Assembly: GCA_009838525.1 (NCBI GenBank)
Contig: VXRJ01000027.1
Location: 30,954 to 90,968, forward strand
From: Acidobacteriota bacterium
GTDB taxonomy: Bacteria; Acidobacteriota; Vicinamibacteria; Vicinamibacterales; UBA8438
Direction: 5' to 3'
Length of the DNA stretch: 60,015 nt
In this document: piece by piece, positions 34,650-43,347 of the stretch
How positions within the stretch are numbered: position 1 is the stretch's first letter
Layout: each line of letters starts with the position of its first letter
Notes under the pieces: model-generated
What the model was told of the DNA's origin: nothing
The model's database searches: none
What the model saw: only the letters and a program-made list of their open reading frames with translations
Program-made: the position numbers and the translations under genes

Positions 34650-35510
34650 ATGCCGAACCACGCTCTCCGCGTCGACCGCCCTCGCGCCGCCGTCTCGATG
34701 CTTGCCCTGCTCGCGCTCGTAGCGGCGTGCGCGGGACCGAGCGGCGATCCTTCCGCACCGGCCGGGACGGCCTCCGGCGAGCCGCCCGCGCTCTTCGAAG
34801 CGCCGCCCGAGGTGACGCTCCAGTTCGTCGACACACCGGCTCCGGTTCCCGACCTGGTGATGGAAACGCTCGACGGCGAGACTATTTCCCTGGCCGATCA
34901 GCGGGGTAAGGCGGTGCTGGTCAACTTCTGGGCAACCTGGTGCGGGCCCTGCCGGGAGGAGGTGCCGTACCTTGTGCAACTGGCCGCCCGCTATCCCGAT
35001 CACCTGACCGTAATCGGCGTCTCGGAAGACGCGGGCGGCGCCGGTGTCGTCAAGGCGTTTGCCTCGCAGTACGGCGTCAACTATCCGCTCGTGATGTCGA
35101 CACCGGAGATCAAGCGGGCGTTTCCTGGTGTCTTCGCGCTGCCCACGTCGTTCATCGTGGATACCGAGGGGCAGATCGTGCAGACCCACGTCGGCCTGGT
35201 GAGTCCCGTGCTGCTGGAGCAGGAGGCGCGCTATCTGACGTCCCTGCCGAATCAGGCAACCGTTGAGTTCGTTGAACCGAACACACAGATCCTCCTGGCG
35301 AACGCGGCACAGGCGACGGAGATTCCCGGGGTCGACCTGTCAGTCCTGAGTCCTGCCCAGAAAGAGGAGGCGCTCCGCCGGCTGAACAGCGACGGCTGTC
35401 CGTGCGGTTGCCAGTTGACGCTGGCTCAGTGCCGGATCAACGACGCGGCGTGCGACATCTCGCCGCCGATCGTAGAGCGGGTAATCGCGGAGATCGCCGG
35501 CGCGAATTGA
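34650..35510 (+). CDS. TlpA-like thioredoxin lipoprotein with Cys-rich C-terminal tail
   Basis: 286 residues. Lipobox LVAAC (23-27) anchors it on the periplasmic side. A TlpA/ResA thioredoxin domain (about 62-215) carries WCGPC (97-101) and the cis-Pro region ALPTSFIVD. After about residue 235 comes an extra module, SPAQKEEALRRLNSDGCPCG, with Cys250, 252, 254, 261 and 268 (CPCGC-x6-C-x6-C), which is not part of standard TlpA proteins. Five clustered cysteines suggest metal (copper?) binding or a thiol relay with WCGPC. A ribosome site GAGGA precedes the ATG. A lone gene; it converges on the RND pump gene. Confidence 0.9.
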   Translation: MPNHALRVDRPRAAVSMLALLALVAACAGPSGDPSAPAGTASGEPPALFEAPPEVTLQFVDTPAPVPDLVMETLDGETISLADQRGKAVLVNFWATWCGPCREEVPYLVQLAARYPDHLTVIGVSEDAGGAGVVKAFASQYGVNYPLVMSTPEIKRAFPGVFALPTSFIVDTEGQIVQTHVGLVSPVLLEQEARYLTSLPNQATVEFVEPNTQILLANAAQATEIPGVDLSVLSPAQKEEALRRLNSDGCPCGCQLTLAQCRINDAACDISPPIVERVIAEIAGAN

Positions 35511-35580
35511 CTCTCGCTCCGGGCGCCCGCTCCGGCTGCCGTGAGCTTCCCCGGCGATTCCTGACCGATTCCCGCCGCGC

Positions 35581-38500
35581 TCAGGAAGATGTCCTGGCGA
35601 TGGGTGCGGCGACGCCATCCGCGGAGAGCGGCAGATCGGCCTGCTCGGTCACCACGGAGGCGCCGCGCCCGGACATCCATCGCAGCCCCCGCTGGATGTC
35701 GTCGAGGATGAGATAGGCGGTCGGCACCAGGATCAGCGTGATGAAAGTCGCGAACAGCACGCCGAACGCGAGGGAGACAGCCATCGGCACGAGGAAAGCC
35801 GCCTGCATGCTCCGTTCGAGCATCAATGGCGCCAGGCCGAAGAATGTCGTCAGCGACGTTAGCAGGATGGGTCGGAAACGGTTGCTGCCCGCTTCGCGGA
35901 TCGCGAGCTTGAGGCCGGTGGAGTCGAACTCGTCGCGGTCCGGCTGGGCGCCACCCGCCTTGCGAACGCGCCGGCCCACGTCGGCGTGCACGGCTCGCGC
36001 GCGGTTGATGAAATCGACCATGACCAGGCTGTCGTTGACGACCACCCCGGTCAGGGCGACGAGGCCGAACATCGACATCATCGTGACGTCGAGCCGCATA
36101 ATCATGTGTCCCCAGATGGCGCCCACCAGCCCGAACGGGATGGCTCCCATGATGATGAGCGGTTGCACGTAGGAACGGAGCGGCACCGCAAGCAGGGCGA
36201 AGATCATCAGCAGCGCGAGGACGAACCCGCGCTGCAGGCCGGAAACGGCGTCCACCTGTTCGGCTTGAGCGCCCTCGAACGTGTAGAAAACCCCCGGGTA
36301 ATCGCGGAGCAGTTCCGGGAGAATACGATTGTCCAGATCAGCAATGACTGCGTTCGCGGAGGTGACCGCCGGATCGACCGAGGCGGTGACGTTCACAGCG
36401 CGGTTCCGGTCGACGCGCTTGATCGATGCGAAGCCGCGGCCCGGCTCAACTTGGGCAACCTGGCTGAACGGTACCTCGCCGCCGTTGGGCGTTCGAATCC
36501 GCATGTTCTCCAGGTCTCCGAGTGACCTTCGTTCGTCCCTCGGATAACGCACCATGACGCGGATGTCGTCTCGTCCCCGCTGTATCCGCTGCGCTTCCTC
36601 CCCGTAGAAGGCCTGCCGGACCTGCCGGCCGAGATCCTGCAGCGTCAGACCGAGAGTTTCCGCCGCCGGCCTGATGCCGAGTTGCATCTCTTCCTTCCCG
36701 GCGCGGAAGGAGTCCGAGATCTCGTACACGCCGGTGTACTCGGCCAGCCGGCCCTTGACCGCTTCCGCCGCGGCGCGCAGGCGGTCGACATCCGGCCCGG
36801 CGAGCTGGACATCAACGTCGTCACCCGGAGTCATCAGGGACATGGAGAAATTGAGGTCGACGGCTTCCGGGATCGCTCCTGTGGCGTCCCGCCACATGCC
36901 ACCGAGTTGTTCGCTCGTGTACGAACGGGTCTCAGCAGGAGCGAGTTCGATAGTCACCTCACCCAGGTTTGACGCACTCACGCTCTGTACCGGGCCGAGT
37001 GGCCCGGGACCGCGTGCCGCCATCGGCTGATCGCCGATCGACGTGGACACGTGGCGGAAGTAGTCCATTCCGGTTTCCTGCAGGAGTCGCGCGCGGAGCC
37101 GCGCGGCGCCGTCCTCCATCTTCTCTACCGCCTGCGAGGTGACATCGGCCGGGGTGCCCTGCGGCATCGTCACCGACGCCGCCATGAAGTCGGCTTCGAT
37201 CGACGGGAAGAACTGGAAGTTGGTCCATCCGCCGACGACCATCCCGCCGGTCAGGATCAGAGTGCCCACCCCGGTGGCGGCGGTGACGTAGCGCCACTTG
37301 AGGGCCGTCTCCAGGAGCGGCTGGTAGACGTTCCGGATGAACGACTTCAGCCCGTTCGCGAACACCTGCTGGAACGAGTGCCAAGCGCCCGAACGACGCC
37401 GTTTGGACACGTGCGATAGATGAGCCGGGAGGATCCCCAGCGACTCCACGAGCGAGAAAAGCAGGCATGGGACGACAATGAGCGGAATGACCCGGAAGAT
37501 CTTCCCCATCATGCCCGGGACGAACATCAGCGGCATGAACGCCGCTACTGTCGTCAGCACCGCGAAGACGACCGGTTTCGCAATCTCTCGCGCGCCTTCG
37601 ATGGACCCCCGAAGGCCATCCCCATGGTTCTCCTGGTGCCGGAAGATGTTCTCGCCGACGATGATGGCGTCGTCCACCACGATCCCGAGGACGAGGATGA
37701 AGGCAAATAGCGAGATGACGTTCACCGTCACGTCGAACCCCGGCATGAGTGCGATGGCGCCCAGGAACGAGATCGGAATGCCCAGGCTCACCCAAAACGC
37801 GAGGCGGAACTGCAGGAAGAGCGCAAGTACTACGAATACCAGCACGAACCCGGTCGCGCCGTTGCGCAGCATCAGCACGAGACGGTCATTGAGCACTTCG
37901 GCCTGGTCCTGCCAGATCACCATCGAAACGCCGGTGGGCAGTTGGGCCTGCTTGTCCTCCACGTAGCGCGTGACGTCCTCCGCGATGTCCAGCGCGCTTT
38001 GATCTCCAGTCCGGAAGACCGACACCATGACCGTTGGGGCCCGATCGAACCGGGCGAACTGATCCGTTTCCTCGAACCCGTCAATCACGTTTGCCACATC
38101 GCCAAGACGCAGGCGGCTGCCGTCCGGACGCGTCCACAGGACCAGATCCTCATACTCGTTGCCGCGGTAGGCCTGACCGATCGTCCGCAGCAGGATTTCG
38201 CCACCGTCGGTGCGAACGGAGCCGCCCGGGAGATCGAGCGACGATCGCCGCACCGCGTCCGCCACCTGGTCGAACGTCATGCCGTGCCGGCGCAGGGCCA
38301 CTTCGGAGACTTCGATCGAGATCTCGTAAGGCGGCGCGCTGACCAGGTCGACCTGCGTAATGCTGGGCAGGGCCGACAACTCGTCCCGAACCTCCTCGCC
38401 GACCCCTTTGAGGGCGAAGATGTCCATCTGGCCGGCGATGGAGATGTCCACCACCTGGTTGCGCGCCAGCAACTCGCGGATGATTGGCTCTTCGGTCTCG

Positions 38501-38865
38501 AGCGGAAACGTCGTGATCGCGTCGACGTTGTTCTTGACCTCGTCGACCACCCGGCGGGAGTCGGCGCCGAGCTCGAGCTCGACGATGACCGACGCGCTGC
38601 CCTCGGAGGCGGTCGACACAATCTGCTTGATGCCGTCGATGCCCTGAATCGCCTCCTCGATCCGAAGTACGACCCCTTCCTCCACCTCTTCCGGGGCGGC
38701 TCCGAGGTAGGGCACCTGTATGCTGATGCGGTCGAGGTCCACTTCCGGAAAAACCTCTTCCGTAACCGCGGTAGTGGCGATAAGGCCGCTCGTGATGATG
38801 AAGACCATCATCAGATTGGCGGCGACGGGGTTTCGGGCGAACCAGGCGATTCCGCCGCTCTTCAT
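35581..38865 (-). CDS. RND efflux pump, inner-membrane permease (HAE1/AcrB-type)
   Basis: 1094 residues, full length, with twelve membrane helices and two large periplasmic loops. The proton-relay aspartates in helix 4 are present (LGIVVDDAIIVGEN), as are AGKEEMQLGIRPAAETL in the porter domain and PFGLVGAIWGHMIM near helix 10. It forms the trimeric pump of a tripartite system that exports hydrophobic or amphiphilic compounds. Its ATG overlaps the adaptor stop (ATGA). It is the last gene of the tetR-tolC-adaptor-pump operon. Substrates unknown. Confidence 0.95.
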   Translation of the reverse strand: MKSGGIAWFARNPVAANLMMVFIITSGLIATTAVTEEVFPEVDLDRISIQVPYLGAAPEEVEEGVVLRIEEAIQGIDGIKQIVSTASEGSASVIVELELGADSRRVVDEVKNNVDAITTFPLETEEPIIRELLARNQVVDISIAGQMDIFALKGVGEEVRDELSALPSITQVDLVSAPPYEISIEVSEVALRRHGMTFDQVADAVRRSSLDLPGGSVRTDGGEILLRTIGQAYRGNEYEDLVLWTRPDGSRLRLGDVANVIDGFEETDQFARFDRAPTVMVSVFRTGDQSALDIAEDVTRYVEDKQAQLPTGVSMVIWQDQAEVLNDRLVLMLRNGATGFVLVFVVLALFLQFRLAFWVSLGIPISFLGAIALMPGFDVTVNVISLFAFILVLGIVVDDAIIVGENIFRHQENHGDGLRGSIEGAREIAKPVVFAVLTTVAAFMPLMFVPGMMGKIFRVIPLIVVPCLLFSLVESLGILPAHLSHVSKRRRSGAWHSFQQVFANGLKSFIRNVYQPLLETALKWRYVTAATGVGTLILTGGMVVGGWTNFQFFPSIEADFMAASVTMPQGTPADVTSQAVEKMEDGAARLRARLLQETGMDYFRHVSTSIGDQPMAARGPGPLGPVQSVSASNLGEVTIELAPAETRSYTSEQLGGMWRDATGAIPEAVDLNFSMSLMTPGDDVDVQLAGPDVDRLRAAAEAVKGRLAEYTGVYEISDSFRAGKEEMQLGIRPAAETLGLTLQDLGRQVRQAFYGEEAQRIQRGRDDIRVMVRYPRDERRSLGDLENMRIRTPNGGEVPFSQVAQVEPGRGFASIKRVDRNRAVNVTASVDPAVTSANAVIADLDNRILPELLRDYPGVFYTFEGAQAEQVDAVSGLQRGFVLALLMIFALLAVPLRSYVQPLIIMGAIPFGLVGAIWGHMIMRLDVTMMSMFGLVALTGVVVNDSLVMVDFINRARAVHADVGRRVRKAGGAQPDRDEFDSTGLKLAIREAGSNRFRPILLTSLTTFFGLAPLMLERSMQAAFLVPMAVSLAFGVLFATFITLILVPTAYLILDDIQRGLRWMSGRGASVVTEQADLPLSADGVAAPIARTSS

Positions 38866-40877
38866 GCCTGCCCCCCATCCCGACGCGGAGCGGCGGCATC
38901 CGCGCCTCCGCCGCTGGCCCGCCCCGCCTCGCTGGCTAGCGCGTCTCGCACGCTGTCGGCCATCGCGTCCGCGACGCGCTCCTGAAGATCGGCCAGTGCC
39001 TCAACCGTGCCGTCGACCTTGACGGCCGAGATGACCGCGCCGTTACGCGCGTCGGTCAGTCGCGCCGTCACGCGGAGCATGGACCCGATGCGCTGGATGC
39101 CGCCACCAACCACCCACATCGCGTCGTCGCCACCCGCGATCACCCCGACCCCGGGCAGCGCCGCGAGTCGCGCCGTCACCGCCTCCGTGATGACGACACC
39201 GAGGTCCACGTCCAGTCCCGCCTCTCGACCCGAGCTCAGGTCATCGAACGGCAACACCGAGAGCGCGCTGATCGATGCTGCGGCCCGCCGCCGGTCTCGC
39301 GCCGTGTCCCTTGGCGCAGCAGGAACAGTCTCCGCGCGGGCCGCCACCTCTCCCGGGTCGACGGACCGATCAACGGACGGAGCTTCTCGTGCGGATGCGG
39401 ATGCCCGTTCGTTCCTCGCTGGACGGCCGTTTGCTCCGGCCGGCGGGGTCTCATCCAGGATCGCTTCCAGCCATTGCGGCAGTGCCTCAACGCGGGCTGA
39501 TTCCTGGTCGGATCCTTCGGCCGGGGCGGCCGGGGCGGCCGGGGCCGCCGCGGGAGCAGCCGTCGGCGCCGCAGCGCCGGTTGCGGGTTCCGCGCGGTCC
39601 GGAGCCGTGACGGCGGCGGGCGCGGCCCCGTCGGCCGGAGGGTCAGCACTGGAAGCCGGTCGCGCGTCCATCGCCGCTCCGTTCCTTCGCGCAAGCAGGG
39701 CGGGATCCGCAGCGGCAAGCTGCACCAGCATTCCGTCGGTCGGCGCGTCGAGCGGTGAGACTACGACGAGTTCACCCGCCACCAGTCCAGTTTCCACAAT
39801 CGCCGATTCCGCCGAGGTTCGGAGCACGTCGACGGTGCGGAACTCGAGCCGGTCGTCAGGCGTGACCACCAGCATCCGGTCACGGCCGCGCAGGGCCTCG
39901 CGCGGAAGCACGGCAACGCCGCGGGCCGTGCGCCCGCTGATCTCGGCCTCCACGTACATACCGACCGCAAGCGGGGGGCGGTCCGGATTCGCGCCCTGGG
40001 CGTACGGATCCGCGACCTCGGCGACGGCGTGGACCATGCGGCTCACCGAGTCGATCTCGCTTTCGGTGCGGACGATGCGCCCGTTCCACGAGTGTGTCTG
40101 GCCAGCGAACGTCGCGCGCAGGGTCACCTGCGGCTGCGCCTGCTGTTCGACGCCGCGATACGACAGTGGAAGGTCGAGATAAGCGAGCTCGTCATCGGGA
40201 AGCGGCAGCCGGATTTCCGCAAAATCGACCGCATAGACGGTGGCGACCGAGTCGCCCCTCCGAACGTACTGGCCGATATCGACGTTCTTGGCTCGCATGC
40301 GGCCGGCATACGGCGCAATAATCTCGGCCCGCTGGAGATCGCGTACGGCTCGCTCGACACCCGCTTCCGCCGCCGCCACGGCCGCGCGTGCGTCATCGAG
40401 CTGCGGCTTGCGCAACGCCAGTTCGCGCGGGTCGCCACGGCCGAGCGTTTCCCATTCCCTCTGCGCCACCTCCGCCTCGGCCTCTTCTTCGGCAAGGCGA
40501 AGACGTGCCTGCGCGAGTTGCGACCGTGCGCTGACGAGCTGCTGTTCGTAGTCGAACGGGTCGATCCGAACGAGCACGTCATCCGCTTCGAAGAACCCGC
40601 CCTCGACGAAGGAAGGCGCGACCCAGATCACGCGGCCGTCGATCTCGGAAACGAGCTGGCTCTCGGTACGTGGCCGGACCGTTCCCTGGCTCATGACGGT
40701 AAGCGGCGCGTCGGTCAGGGCGACCTCGTGGACGCGAACGCCCGGCGGCGTCACCACTGGCGCCAGTGTTTCCACCGGAGGCCGATTCCAGTACATCGTG
40801 AGCGCGATGAAGCCGGCCGCGGCAAGGATGATCAGCGGCAGCAGGGCCTGGAGGATGCGAAGGTGTAGGCGTTTCAT
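38862..40877 (-). CDS. RND periplasmic adaptor fused to a TolB/FlgO-like C-terminal domain
   Basis: 671 residues, against about 350-420 for normal adaptors. Residues 1-390 are a typical membrane-fusion protein: anchor helix (LLPLIILAAAGFIALTMYW), lipoyl halves (GTVRPRTESQLVSEIDGRV and AEIIAPYAGRMRAKNVDIGQ), a coiled-coil hairpin between them, beta-barrel, and membrane-proximal domain. Then comes a Pro/Ala-rich linker of about 140 residues, and residues about 535-655 form a compact domain with SISALSVLPFDDLSSGREAG, VVGGGIQRIGSMLRVTARL and TDARNGAVISAVKVDG. This is the pattern of the TolB-N/FlgO-like domain (COG5616-type). I know of no adaptor with this fusion. Overlaps tolC and pump genes by ATGA on both sides. 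Confidence 0.9.
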   Translation of the reverse strand: MKRLHLRILQALLPLIILAAAGFIALTMYWNRPPVETLAPVVTPPGVRVHEVALTDAPLTVMSQGTVRPRTESQLVSEIDGRVIWVAPSFVEGGFFEADDVLVRIDPFDYEQQLVSARSQLAQARLRLAEEEAEAEVAQREWETLGRGDPRELALRKPQLDDARAAVAAAEAGVERAVRDLQRAEIIAPYAGRMRAKNVDIGQYVRRGDSVATVYAVDFAEIRLPLPDDELAYLDLPLSYRGVEQQAQPQVTLRATFAGQTHSWNGRIVRTESEIDSVSRMVHAVAEVADPYAQGANPDRPPLAVGMYVEAEISGRTARGVAVLPREALRGRDRMLVVTPDDRLEFRTVDVLRTSAESAIVETGLVAGELVVVSPLDAPTDGMLVQLAAADPALLARRNGAAMDARPASSADPPADGAAPAAVTAPDRAEPATGAAAPTAAPAAAPAAPAAPAEGSDQESARVEALPQWLEAILDETPPAGANGRPARNERASASAREAPSVDRSVDPGEVAARAETVPAAPRDTARDRRRAAASISALSVLPFDDLSSGREAGLDVDLGVVITEAVTARLAALPGVGVIAGGDDAMWVVGGGIQRIGSMLRVTARLTDARNGAVISAVKVDGTVEALADLQERVADAMADSVRDALASEAGRASGGGADAAAPRRDGGQA

Positions 40878-42370
40878 GGGGCTATTCCATTCGATGCCGT
40901 TTCCGGCTCACTGGTGGTGCTGTCGCCGCGGCTGGCGATGGTGACCGGCGCCTCGAGTTGCTCGAAGCCGCCGCCGAGGGCCAGGTAGAGATCCACACGG
41001 TTTTCCAGGCGGAGGCGCTGGGCCGCGATGTGTTCCGACTCCGCCTGAAAGGCCGACCGCTGCGAGTCCAGGACGGTGATGTAGGTGTCGAGACCGGCCC
41101 GGTACCGTTCGTCGGCAAGGCGTTCCGCGGCGCGGGACTGCTCGACGGAGGTCGCGAGGTGGGTGACGCGGTCCGCCAGGTACTCCTCGGCCGCGAGCGC
41201 GGTCTCCACTTCGCTGTACGCCGTAAGTGCCGTGTTGACGTAGTTCGCGAGCACTTCGGCCACCTGTGCCTCAGCACGGTCGATGTCCACGCGCAACCGG
41301 CCGCCCTGCCAGAGTGGCGCGACGACGTTCGCCACGATGCCCCAGACGCCGAAATCGCCGTTCAGGAGGGAAAGCAGCGAGTTTGTGGCGGTGCCGGTGT
41401 TTGCGGTCAGGCTGATGCCGGGAAGGAGTTGACGCCGCGCCACATGCAGCCGGGCCTCGGAAGCGGCCACCTGCCGTTCGGCGGCGGCGAGGTCGGGACG
41501 CCTCGCCACCAGGTCCGCTGGTACGCCGCCCGGCACCGGCGGCGGCATCGCGGGCAGTTCCGACGGCGGCGTGATGTCCCCCGACGCATACCGGGCGAGC
41601 AGGAGGTCGAGCTGGCGCAGCGAGGCATCGAGCTGCCGCCGCCGCTCCGCGAGTTGCGCTTCGGCGTTCGATAGGTTGAGCAGGGCCAGCCGGAGATCCA
41701 GGGCGGGACGTACGCCCGCCTCGAAACGTTGCTGAACGACGTCGACCGACTCGCGGAAGCTGTCGACGGTTGCCTCTGACAGCAGTACCTGCTGGCGTGC
41801 CTCCGCGATCGCGAACCAGGTCTTGGCAGTCTGACCCGCGAGCGACAGCTGGGCGCCGCGCAGATCGGCGCCGACGCGCTGCAGGTCGGCGAGGGCCGCC
41901 TGCTCGGAAGTGCGAAGGCGACCCCAGAGATCGACTTCCCAGACCGTGTCGAGGGAGATTCCGTGGTTCGTGAAGACGGTGCTCAGGACGCGATCCCCAG
42001 CTCCCGGGATTGGGAACCCGATGAAGTTCTGCTTCCGGCGGATGCCGCTGTATGAAGCTTGCAGGCTGGGGTTCAGTGCGCTCGCTGCCGCGCGGGCGTC
42101 CGCCGCGGCTATCTCGAGGCGCGCGGCCGCCGCTTGCAGGTCCAGATTGCGAGTGAGCGCATTGTGGATCGCTTGTGAGAGTTCTTCGTCGCTGAACGCC
42201 GTCCACCAGTCGGGCGCCACCTGGCCGGCCGGGATCTCGCCGGCGGTCCAGTCGTCGGGCAGGCTCACGCTTATCTCCGGTCGTTCGACCGGAGGCGCGG
42301 TGATGGCGCACCCCGCCGCGAGCGTTGCGGCCGCAAACAGGAAGAGCCGTAGCGCCGTTCGGATCATCAT
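40874..42370 (-). CDS. TolC-family outer membrane efflux lipoprotein (NodT type)
   Basis: 498 residues. Lipobox LAAGC (Cys21) gives an outer-membrane lipoprotein. Two OEP repeats follow, with WWTAFSDEELSQAIHNAL, LDLQAAAARLEIAAADARAA, AARRPDLAAAERQV-like (VARRPDLAAAERQVAASEA) and ERYRAGLDTYITVLDSQR. It is the outer-membrane channel for the RND pump. Start ATG 42370 overlaps the TetR stop (ATGA) and its stop overlaps the adaptor ATG. ATG 42367 is possible. Confidence 0.94.
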   Translation of the reverse strand: MMIRTALRLFLFAAATLAAGCAITAPPVERPEISVSLPDDWTAGEIPAGQVAPDWWTAFSDEELSQAIHNALTRNLDLQAAAARLEIAAADARAAASALNPSLQASYSGIRRKQNFIGFPIPGAGDRVLSTVFTNHGISLDTVWEVDLWGRLRTSEQAALADLQRVGADLRGAQLSLAGQTAKTWFAIAEARQQVLLSEATVDSFRESVDVVQQRFEAGVRPALDLRLALLNLSNAEAQLAERRRQLDASLRQLDLLLARYASGDITPPSELPAMPPPVPGGVPADLVARRPDLAAAERQVAASEARLHVARRQLLPGISLTANTGTATNSLLSLLNGDFGVWGIVANVVAPLWQGGRLRVDIDRAEAQVAEVLANYVNTALTAYSEVETALAAEEYLADRVTHLATSVEQSRAAERLADERYRAGLDTYITVLDSQRSAFQAESEHIAAQRLRLENRVDLYLALGGGFEQLEAPVTIASRGDSTTSEPETASNGIAP

Positions 42371-43035
42371 CGCCTCGCACCCGCGCCGGCAACCACCCGG
42401 GCCGGCGCCGCGGCATGGGAAGACGCCGCCGTCATGCCGGCGGCGGTGTACCGGACGAGCGACTCGAGCACGTTCTCGGGAACGTGCCCGGCGTCTTCCC
42501 GCCCGATGAGCATCGGCCCCCACGACATCGTGAACGACATGGAGCCGATCATGAAGAGCATCCGCCAGTTCACGTCGGGATGGTCGGGCAGCGCGTGCTG
42601 GAGGGCCGCCTGAAAACGCTGGCGGACCTCATCGAACTGTTCCACCAGCATCGCGCGGAAGGCCTCGTTCGTCTCGGCGTGAATCCGCCCCACCAGGCGG
42701 AGGAACGACACCTGCGCGTCGGCGCTCCATGCGCGCTGCCGCTCGAAAGGTGGCAACAGGAACGCGCGCACCACTTCTTCGATTGGCGGCGGGTCTTCTC
42801 CCGCGCGTGCATTCACGGCGTCCAGCATCGCGAGGCGCTCCCTATTGATTGGCCGGAACCGCCGCTCGAGCACCGCCTCCAGCAACGCCTCCTTGGATCC
42901 GAAGTGGTAGTTCACCGAGGCGACGTTGACGCCCGCCCCGGCGGTGATGTCGCGAAGCGACGTCGAGGCGAAGCCCCGCTCGCCGAACAGTCGCTCCGCC
43001 GCGTCCAGGATCCGTTCCTTGGTGCCGGTTGCCAT
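42367..43035 (-). CDS. TetR/AcrR-family repressor of the efflux operon
   Basis: 222 residues. N-terminal TetR HTH: RILDAAERLFGERGFASTSL followed by TAGAGVNVASVNYHFGSKEA. The C-terminal part (LLPPFERQRAWSADAQVSFLRLVGR ... SMSFTMSW) is like the CerR/TetR_C_36 type. It is the first gene of the operon, so it most likely represses itself and the pump genes. A near-palindrome with AAACAGTTGTTT overlaps its own start codon (43034-43058), the likely operator. Confidence 0.94.
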   Translation of the reverse strand: MATGTKERILDAAERLFGERGFASTSLRDITAGAGVNVASVNYHFGSKEALLEAVLERRFRPINRERLAMLDAVNARAGEDPPPIEEVVRAFLLPPFERQRAWSADAQVSFLRLVGRIHAETNEAFRAMLVEQFDEVRQRFQAALQHALPDHPDVNWRMLFMIGSMSFTMSWGPMLIGREDAGHVPENVLESLVRYTAAGMTAASSHAAAPARVVAGAGARR

Positions 43036-43058
43036 GATTAAACAGTTGTTTCAATCAT
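43034..43058. promoter_or_regulatory. putative TetR operator overlapping the tetR start codon
   Basis: AAACAGTTGTTT (43040-43051) is a 10-of-12 palindrome, flanked by ATGATT (43034-43039) and AATCAT (43053-43058), themselves inverted copies. On the tetR strand the core reads GAAACAACTGTTTA, similar to GAAAC-N4-GTTTC sites of PsrA-like TetR regulators. Binding here would cover the ATG of tetR. Confidence 0.55.
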
Positions 43059-43249
43059 ACGTTGGAGTCGCGGGGAAGTTCAACCCCGTATTTGGAGAGC
43101 TCGTGGTCCTGTCTGGGCGATGGCCCGCGGGAATTTTCTCGCCAAGTAGTTACCGGACACTGGACAATCCGGCACCAGTCTCTATAAGTTGTTGAAAAAA
43201 AGTGAGTTATGGGAGAGCCGCCGGAGTCTAGAAAACTTGGTGCCGGGGC
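43059..43249. other. non-coding stretch in the tetR / Mo-hydroxylase divergent region
   Basis: Within the 312-base gap between divergent tetR and the Mo-hydroxylase operon, these bases hold no gene I can support. They include the AT-rich run TTGTTGAAAAAAAGTG (about 43185-43200), without a hairpin before it, and probably part of the tetR promoter. The two flanking regulatory elements are listed separately. Confidence 0.5.
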
Positions 43250-43278
43250 TTGGCATCGACGTTGTCTGGTGATACACT
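43250..43278 (+). promoter_or_regulatory. putative promoter of the Mo-hydroxylase operon
   Basis: TTGGCA (43250-43255; five of six to -35) and TACACT (43273-43278; four of six to -10) are separated by an ideal 17 bases. Transcription would start near 43285 and give a leader of about 62 bases before ATG 43348. Confidence 0.45.
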
Positions 43279-43313
43279 CACCACCTCGGGAGGACTTTCT
43301 CCCGCTGGTTCCA

Positions 43314-43330
43314 GGCGCGATGGTCGCGCC
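43314..43330 (+). promoter_or_regulatory. leader hairpin next to the ribosome site of the Mo-hydroxylase operon
   Basis: GGCGCGA (43314-43320) and TCGCGCC (43324-43330) form a perfect 7-bp stem with a TGG loop. The AGGAGG ribosome site (43335-43340) begins four bases later. A post-transcriptional role is possible. Confidence 0.4.
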
Positions 43331-43347
43331 ACTGAGGAGGTCGTCTC

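Noticed and set aside
35391-35455. CcmH-like heme-handling motif in the TlpA tail
   Set aside because: CcmH uses an LRCPVCQ-type CxxC; the tail here is CPCGC with two further spaced cysteines and no matching context.
43185-43200. TTGTTGAAAAAAAGTG as a terminator
   Set aside because: No stable hairpin precedes the A/T run on either strand, and no gene ends there.
43285-43347. Moco-type riboswitch ahead of the Mo-hydroxylase operon
   Set aside because: The leader predicted from the -10 box is only about 62 bases, shorter than the known Moco RNA, and I see only simple hairpins.
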